Positions 33,103 through 36,921 of a stretch of DNA of 36,921 bases are shown here, piece by piece. The notes under the pieces were generated by a model. The model had not been told where the DNA came from. It saw nothing but the letters and a program-made list of their open reading frames with translations, and ran no database searches. This DNA is from Clostridiales bacterium. Lineage in GTDB: Bacteria; Bacillota; Clostridia; Oscillospirales; Oscillospiraceae. A program made the position numbers and the translations under genes. Numbering within the stretch: position 1 is the first letter of the stretch; each line of letters begins with the position of its first letter. The stretch is taken from NCBI GenBank assembly GCA_003150355.1, contig QAMJ01000010.1, positions 1 to 36,921 of the forward strand, read 5' to 3'.

Positions 33103-34281
33103 TTATGGCCTTGATCTTATAGACTCACCAAACTGCACGGCGGCAAACACTTCGGCCGCACTGCGCTTTTTGTCGAGCCGCGGGTGACAGTACGTGCGCT
33201 CGAGGAAGGACGTATCGCAGTGACCGACAAGGTCAGCGACGGTCTGCTTATCAACTCCGCTGTGCAGGAGAGTTGTCACGTAATAATGCCGCAGTGTGTG
33301 AAGATGAAATTCGTGCGGCAAGCCGATGCTGTCATATATTTTGCGGAGCGTCTTTGAAAACGTATCGGGATGAATCAGCTTACCGTGCTCGTTCGTGAAT
33401 ATGTACTCGCTGAGTTCTTCTCCGCGCTCATTTGCTTCGCGTTCCTTCTCTGTATATAGACAGGCAATGAGTCCTGCGATATCACTGTCCGCGGCGACGG
33501 TTCTTGACCGGCCGCTCTTAGTGCTTCCTTCGACGACGCCATTACCGGGAACGGAGCTGCGAGACCGGGAGATATTTATGGTAGCCCAGTCGTAGTTGTC
33601 ATAGATAGTCACATCGGACCACTTCAATGCGCACAGCTCCCCGCGGCGGCAACCGGTGAACATGGCGAGCACATAGTACGTCTCGTATATGAGCGGCAGA
33701 TTACAGAACTCCGTCAGCAGGAGCTGTGCTTCTTCATCAGTCGGAACGAACTGTTGGCTCTGCTCACATTGCGGCAGGTCGATCATGCGGGCCGGATTCT
33801 TTTGAATGATCTCATTTCGCTTGGCATCACTCAGGACAGCAGACACTACCGTGAGATACTTCTGAACCGTGGATTCTTTTATTGGTTTCCCGTGGTGCTG
33901 CACCTTACGCAGCTCTGCCAGCATATTCTCAAGAGCAAGCGGGCGGAGCTTTGCGATTGCTATGTCCCCGATGTACGGATACACTTTTTCAAGGATCCGC
34001 CGGTATGATTCTTTTGTGCCCTGCGAATATTTGAGCTGCCGAGATAGCCAGTGCCGGGAGTATTCTTCAAAGCTCATCTCTCCGTACTCCGCATATCCTG
34101 TTTTGAACACACGTTCGAGCTCGACGGCCACGTGATTCACATACTGCTCTATCTGCTTGCGCGGCACGGTATCGGGAATCGTGATCGTTTTTGCTTTGCT
34201 GATTTTCCTGCCGTCGGCGCAGTAGCCGTTGCTGATCGTTATCTTGAATTTTCTTTCGTTTATCCTCTTTATACTTGCCAT
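33103..34281 (-). CDS. Second tyrosine recombinase
   Basis: A 392-residue recombinase related in layout to its neighbour but clearly different. Catalytic set: Arg212 (TGCRRGELCALKW), Lys255 (GSTKSGRSR), His328 and Arg331 (HTLRHYYVTT), His354 (DLVGHCDTS) and Tyr364. ATG 34281 (MASIKRINERKF) follows AAAGGAGG; the longer frame upstream lacks a site. The two genes lie in tandem with 121 nt between them. Either they cooperate, or one belongs to an older element superimposed on the same tRNA. Confidence 0.92.
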   Translation of the reverse strand: MASIKRINERKFKITISNGYCADGRKISKAKTITIPDTVPRKQIEQYVNHVAVELERVFKTGYAEYGEMSFEEYSRHWLSRQLKYSQGTKESYRRILEKVYPYIGDIAIAKLRPLALENMLAELRKVQHHGKPIKESTVQKYLTVVSAVLSDAKRNEIIQKNPARMIDLPQCEQSQQFVPTDEEAQLLLTEFCNLPLIYETYYVLAMFTGCRRGELCALKWSDVTIYDNYDWATINISRSRSSVPGNGVVEGSTKSGRSRTVAADSDIAGLIACLYTEKEREANERGEELSEYIFTNEHGKLIHPDTFSKTLRKIYDSIGLPHEFHLHTLRHYYVTTLLHSGVDKQTVADLVGHCDTSFLERTYCHPRLDKKRSAAEVFAAVQFGESIRSRP

Positions 34282-34652
34282 TTGACTCCTCCTTTGAGAA
34301 CGGAAATAGTTTTGCGAGAATCGCTGAATGCCTTGAAACAAGCCGACCTTTCGGCTCTATGTGCACCTGAATTATAGATTTTGCTGAAAATGTGCACGTC
34401 ACCGACATCCCGGAAAAGACCCGCGTTGCGGGACTTTGTGGGCGGGAGGTGCGCCCTTGGGTGTACCTCCCTTTATCATAGTGCCATTTTCGAACGGGCG
34501 CACCCGGACGAAAATGCCGCGAAAGCGTCCCCAAACACCGCGGGTTTTGCTGCCGGGGTATCCACGCCTTACCTGCCTCCGCAAAAGCGCACACAGCGCC
34601 TTGTGTGCGGCCAAGTTCGGGAAGAAGGCAAGGGTGCAAACACTTAAGAACG
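34282..34652. other. Gene-free control region between the ATPase and second integrase
   Basis: About 370 nt rich in small inverted repeats, such as GGGAGGT/ACCTCCC at 34443-34471 and a AGTCCCGC/GCGGGTCT-type hairpin near 34417-34437 that could terminate the minus-strand ATPase transcript. A minus-strand -10-like TATAAT (34371-34376) is flanked by two GTGCAC palindromes (34361-34366 and 34392-34397), a possible operator for the integrase gene. No convincing gene is seen. Confidence 0.5.
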
Positions 34653-35624
34653 TTACACTCTTACACCCTTGGTCAATTTCCAATACCATTGATCGCCGCG
34701 TTTTGCTGAGACGATGCCGAGATTCTTCTTCGCAATTTTCAGTGTGCGTTCTGAGATTCCCAACTCGTCTGCCCGAATACGAATCGCTTCTGCACTGATC
34801 TCACCGGCGTTCAGCATCTTTTTGAGTTCATCTTCCATCTGCATAGTTTTTGTCTGTACCTGACCTCCGCCGCTCAGAAGCTCATCGACAGTGATTTCGC
34901 AAGCACCCTTCCACTGAAAGCCATGCTCCGGGGCTAACTCGAACGCAATTGACTTGCCCTCCGGTGCAAGACTGTTCTTGCTCTGCGCTATGACTCTTAC
35001 AGTCGGCTCATCCTGTATGCGTCCGACGACAAGGATGCTTCTTGCTGCGGCAGTGAAATCTATCGATCCGAGACCTCGGTACCCGGACTTCATTCCGCTT
35101 GCCTTATTCATATGACCGATGAGAACCACAGCACAGCCTGTCCGCTCCGCGACTGCAGACAGCTTTTTCATTATCGGTCTGATCTCGTTTGCCCTGTGCA
35201 TATCCACGCCGCTGCCGAGATATGCCTGCAATGGGTCGAGCACGAGCAGCCCGGCGTCTGTACTGTGTATTGCTTCCTCAAGCCGCTGGTCTGTCAGCGT
35301 CAGCATACTCCTGCTGTCGTCGATGGTCTGGACACGTGTACAGTCTGCGCCAGCTGCTTCGAGCCGGGGCTTTATTGTATCGGCAAGTCCATCCTCGGCG
35401 GTCTGGTAGATGACGTTCATCGGCGGCAGTCCGGTCTCACATTCCGGCAGGGTCTCGCCGTGGGTCAGTGCGGCGATGACAGAGAGAACAAAAGTAGTTT
35501 TTCCTTCGCCTGGGTCTCCCTGCACGATCGTCACCTTTCCGAACGGAATGTACGGATACCACAGCCACTTTACCTCTTCTGTTTTTATTTCGCTCAGCGA
35601 AATTATTTTTAGTTCTTTTCTCAT
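34653..35624 (-). CDS. RepA/DnaB-like AAA ATPase of mobile elements
   Basis: A 323-residue ATPase of the plasmid RepA/AAA_25 group, hexameric helicases or loader-like proteins of phages and plasmids. Walker A IVQGDPGEGKTTF, Walker B LLVLDPLQAYLG, and the downstream sensor VVLIGHMNK and SIDFTAAARSILV are the family hallmarks. The C-terminal part (LGISERTLKIAKKNLGIVS, then QWYWKL) is a winged-helix-like DNA-binding region common in such proteins. The start at 35624 follows AGGGAGGG; a TTG-initiated extension of seven codons would include that site and is rejected. Divergently transcribed from the gene at 35789. Confidence 0.88.
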   Translation of the reverse strand: MRKELKIISLSEIKTEEVKWLWYPYIPFGKVTIVQGDPGEGKTTFVLSVIAALTHGETLPECETGLPPMNVIYQTAEDGLADTIKPRLEAAGADCTRVQTIDDSRSMLTLTDQRLEEAIHSTDAGLLVLDPLQAYLGSGVDMHRANEIRPIMKKLSAVAERTGCAVVLIGHMNKASGMKSGYRGLGSIDFTAAARSILVVGRIQDEPTVRVIAQSKNSLAPEGKSIAFELAPEHGFQWKGACEITVDELLSGGGQVQTKTMQMEDELKKMLNAGEISAEAIRIRADELGISERTLKIAKKNLGIVSAKRGDQWYWKLTKGVRV

Positions 35625-35643
35625 TTTATCCCTCCCTCTACGC

Positions 35644-35771
35644 AAGTAGATAATCTGATTTGTATAATCATAATCTACTTCTGAACTTACCCTAACATAG
35701 AGATTGACATGTGTAAATAGATAATGTATGATTTGACTACATACACTATATCACTTGAAATACATTATCTA
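35644..35771. promoter_or_regulatory. Divergent control region with TAGATAAT repeats
   Basis: The 8-mer TAGATAAT occurs directly at 35647-35654 and 35718-35725 and inverted at 35764-35771; a near copy (inverted, ATAATCTA) lies at 35670-35677. AAGTAGAT (35644-35651) and ATCTACTT (35673-35680) form a dyad facing the ATPase gene. The copy at 35718 lies exactly in the spacer of the plus-strand promoter. Such placement suits a repressor operator; short iterons for replication initiation are the other option. Confidence 0.6.
35704..35732 (+). promoter_or_regulatory. Promoter of the unknown element gene
   Basis: TTGACA (35704-35709), 17-nt spacer and TATGAT (35727-35732), 56 nt before the ATG at 35789. 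The spacer contains a TAGATAAT repeat. Confidence 0.75.
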
Positions 35772-35788
35772 CTGAGAGGGACACCGGC

Positions 35789-36286
35789 ATGGGGATGTTA
35801 GGCAAAGATCTATTCGATATTAAGAGACCGCGCAGAAATACAAAAGTTGAGTTTGGCGAATCATGCTATTGGGTCGAATCGAATCCCGCGCCGCAGCCAT
35901 ACGGAACTATACTCACGGAGATCCTTAACCTTGACACTGCGCCGTATCAAGCGGTTATGGATAGGCTCGACGACATCGTAAAAAACAAGAACAGCAGAGA
36001 AGCCCCGAGGGCTTACTTGGATATGCTGAGTGTTTCCGCGGAGCTGCCGCTGTACAGACTGTACGCCACTGATTACCAGATGTTCAAAAATATTCCCGTT
36101 GAGATGCTTGTCGTTGGTGAAGCACGAGAGGCATTTGAAGAGCATGTTATAGAGCAAAAGTCCGATACGCCGGTCTTTGTTCAAAAGCAGTTGGACGATA
36201 TCCGGTTCATTCAGGAACGCTACGCATGGTTCCTTGACTCCATGTTCAAGGGAGTCAGTTTTGAAAAGAAAAAGGTTGTAAACTAA
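35789..36286 (+). CDS. Unknown protein of the integrative element
   Basis: A 165-residue soluble, mostly helical protein without a recognised domain. Its N-terminus has a basic patch (KRPRRNTK) followed by GESCYWVESNPAPQPYG; the remainder is a bundle-like helical region (QAVMDRLDDIVKNKN, FIQERYAWFLDSMFKG). There is no signal peptide, membrane segment or clear helix-turn-helix. GAGAGGGAC precedes ATG 35789. It is read divergently from the RepA-like ATPase under a strong promoter with repeated operator-like motifs. Being the first gene of the other arm, it might be a regulator or an accessory protein of the element; this is inference from position. Confidence 0.7.
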   Translation: MGMLGKDLFDIKRPRRNTKVEFGESCYWVESNPAPQPYGTILTEILNLDTAPYQAVMDRLDDIVKNKNSREAPRAYLDMLSVSAELPLYRLYATDYQMFKNIPVEMLVVGEAREAFEEHVIEQKSDTPVFVQKQLDDIRFIQERYAWFLDSMFKGVSFEKKKVVN

Positions 36287-36329
36287 AAGTTGGGGTACCC
36301 GGGTAAACCTGGGCACTCCAACTTTTAGC
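36283..36329 (+). terminator. Hairpin over the stop of the unknown gene
   Basis: CTAAAAGTTGG (36283-36293) pairs with CCAACTTTTAG, with additional inner pairing (GGGTAC-CC against GGG-ACTCC). It includes the TAA stop and has its T-run inside the right arm, so it probably terminates the gene. Confidence 0.6.
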
Positions 36330-36348
36330 ATGTGAGGAAAAATAAGAG

Positions 36349-36418
36349 TAGAGCATAACAGAAAAATCCTTTAAAATGAAGCTGCGAGACACCACAAGAA
36401 AGGACACTGTATGCTCTA
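36349..36418 (+). promoter_or_regulatory. ISL3-type leader with start-codon inverted repeat
   Basis: A -10-like TAAAAT (36372-36377) lies between the arms of an inverted repeat: TAGAGCAT-ACAG (36349-36361, one bulged A) and CTGTATGCTCTA (36407-36418), whose last base is the first of the ATG. The leader contains a 17-nt block (36375-36391) almost identical to that of the IS256-type element (1166-1182). Confidence 0.55.
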
Positions 36419-36921
36419 TGAAAGATAATACCTCAAAACTGCTCGGATTGGAAGATGTTATCGTAAAAAATGTTTATGAAAATGAAACAGGCTGCTGCAT
36501 AGAGATAGAGTTGCCGCGGCAAAAGCACATCTGCCCATGCTGTCAAAGCGAGACAGAGCGCATCCACGACTACCGTATACAACGAGTCAAGGATCTGGAC
36601 ATGCATGGAGTGCATACATATCTGTACCTGAGAAAGCGTAGGTATGCCTGCGGCTCCTGTGGGAAGCGGTTCTATGAGGAAAACAGTTTCCTTCCTCGGT
36701 TCCACAGAGTAACGAACCGCCTTGCCGCAAAGGTGATCTGTGACTTCAAAGACCTGCGCTCGGCAAAGGAGATCGGCAGGAAGAACAATATCTCGGCCCA
36801 GACTGCGCTGAGGTATTTCAAGCTCGTGAATTACTCCTGCAAGGAGCTTCCGGAGGTGCTGTCCATAGATGAGTTCAATGGCAATGCGGGCGGCGAAAAG
36901 TACCAGACTATCCTGACCGAC
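36418..36921 (+). CDS. ISL3-family transposase, truncated by window end
   Basis: The first 168 residues of an ISL3-type transposase. The N-terminal zinc finger is recognisable, with CPCC (HICPCCQSETERIH) and CGSC (YACGSCGKRFYEE), then the helix-turn-helix region (SAKEIGRKNNISAQTALRYF) and the beginning of the DDE core with the first catalytic Asp (VLSIDEFNGNAGGEKYQTI). Complete members have about 400-450 residues; the frame is open to the end of the window. ATG 36418 is preceded by AAGAAAGGA. It may be an insertion into the integrative element. Confidence 0.9.
   Translation, partial: MKDNTSKLLGLEDVIVKNVYENETGCCIEIELPRQKHICPCCQSETERIHDYRIQRVKDLDMHGVHTYLYLRKRRYACGSCGKRFYEENSFLPRFHRVTNRLAAKVICDFKDLRSAKEIGRKNNISAQTALRYFKLVNYSCKELPEVLSIDEFNGNAGGEKYQTILTD

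Larger units (their letters stand above)
31758..36921. mobile_element. Integrative element at tRNA-Arg, left part (right end outside window)
   Basis: From the 3' end of tRNA-Arg onward the gene content is mobile: two tyrosine recombinases read toward the tRNA, a RepA/DnaB-like ATPase, an unknown small gene and an ISL3-type transposase. Position of the first integrase 37 nt from the tRNA, facing it, is the classic left attachment end. The gene content suggests an integrative plasmid-like or phage-derived element. No conjugation or capsid gene is in the visible part, so its class stays open. Coding frames use less biased codons and more AT than the housekeeping part. Confidence 0.75.

Noticed and set aside
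34399..34480. Possible 26-codon minus-strand peptide (start near 34477)
   Set aside because: No ribosome binding site, and the sequence is dominated by inverted repeats; noncoding is more likely.

Overview
The window looks like chromosomal DNA from a moderately high-GC, low-oxygen gut Firmicute of class Clostridia, probably near Oscillospiraceae/Ruminococcaceae. This is inferred from AGGAGG-type ribosome binding sites, sigma-A promoters with 17-nt spacing, the dgt-dnaG-rpoD cluster, a bile salt hydrolase, and transposase families typical of gut Clostridia. No species can be named from the sequence alone.

Layout. 1-760: three strong hairpins and tRNA-Val(CAC) on the minus strand, then tRNA-Met(CAT) and tRNA-Glu(TTC) on the plus strand. 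760-1920: an insertion-sequence graveyard, with a broken IS3-type transposase fragment abutting an internally deleted IS256-type element. 2040-6013: a macro-domain/HTH protein, a small peptide deformylase, a TetR repressor with its likely operator array plus a small partner protein, a TPR protein and a GNAT acetyltransferase. 6129-7828: bile salt hydrolase and a lipoprotein in one unit. 7894-10234: a TIM-barrel isomerase and an APC-type amino acid permease. 10477-14908: a polyamine-type ABC transporter (potA, potB, and a potC-potD fusion) whose mRNA begins with an elaborate ~380-nt structured RNA ending in an intrinsic terminator just before the potA ribosome binding site. 14995-17728: an acyl-CoA ligase with an unusual E2-like acyltransferase. 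17874-23586: tex followed by two tandem paralogous polytopic membrane proteins. 23644-28204: rpmE, then dgt-dnaG-rpoD. 28213-31313: apbE and recG.

31489 to the end is an accessory region at a tRNA-Arg(CCG) gene. A severed 5' half of tRNA-Arg lies 150 bp before a complete copy. Beyond it come two tandem tyrosine recombinases, a RepA/DnaB-like ATPase, a small unknown gene read divergently from a repeat-rich control region, and an ISL3-type transposase cut by the window end. This is best read as an integrative element, or layered elements, in tRNA-Arg; its far end is outside the window.

The observations most worth following are: the potA leader RNA; a nearly identical 17-nt block plus start-codon-sequestering inverted repeats shared by the otherwise unrelated IS256 and ISL3 transposase genes; the TAGATAAT operator array in the RepA-like/unknown-gene divergent promoter; the PotC-PotD fusion; the E2-like protein lacking the catalytic histidine; and a family of hairpins with conserved cores but covarying arms.
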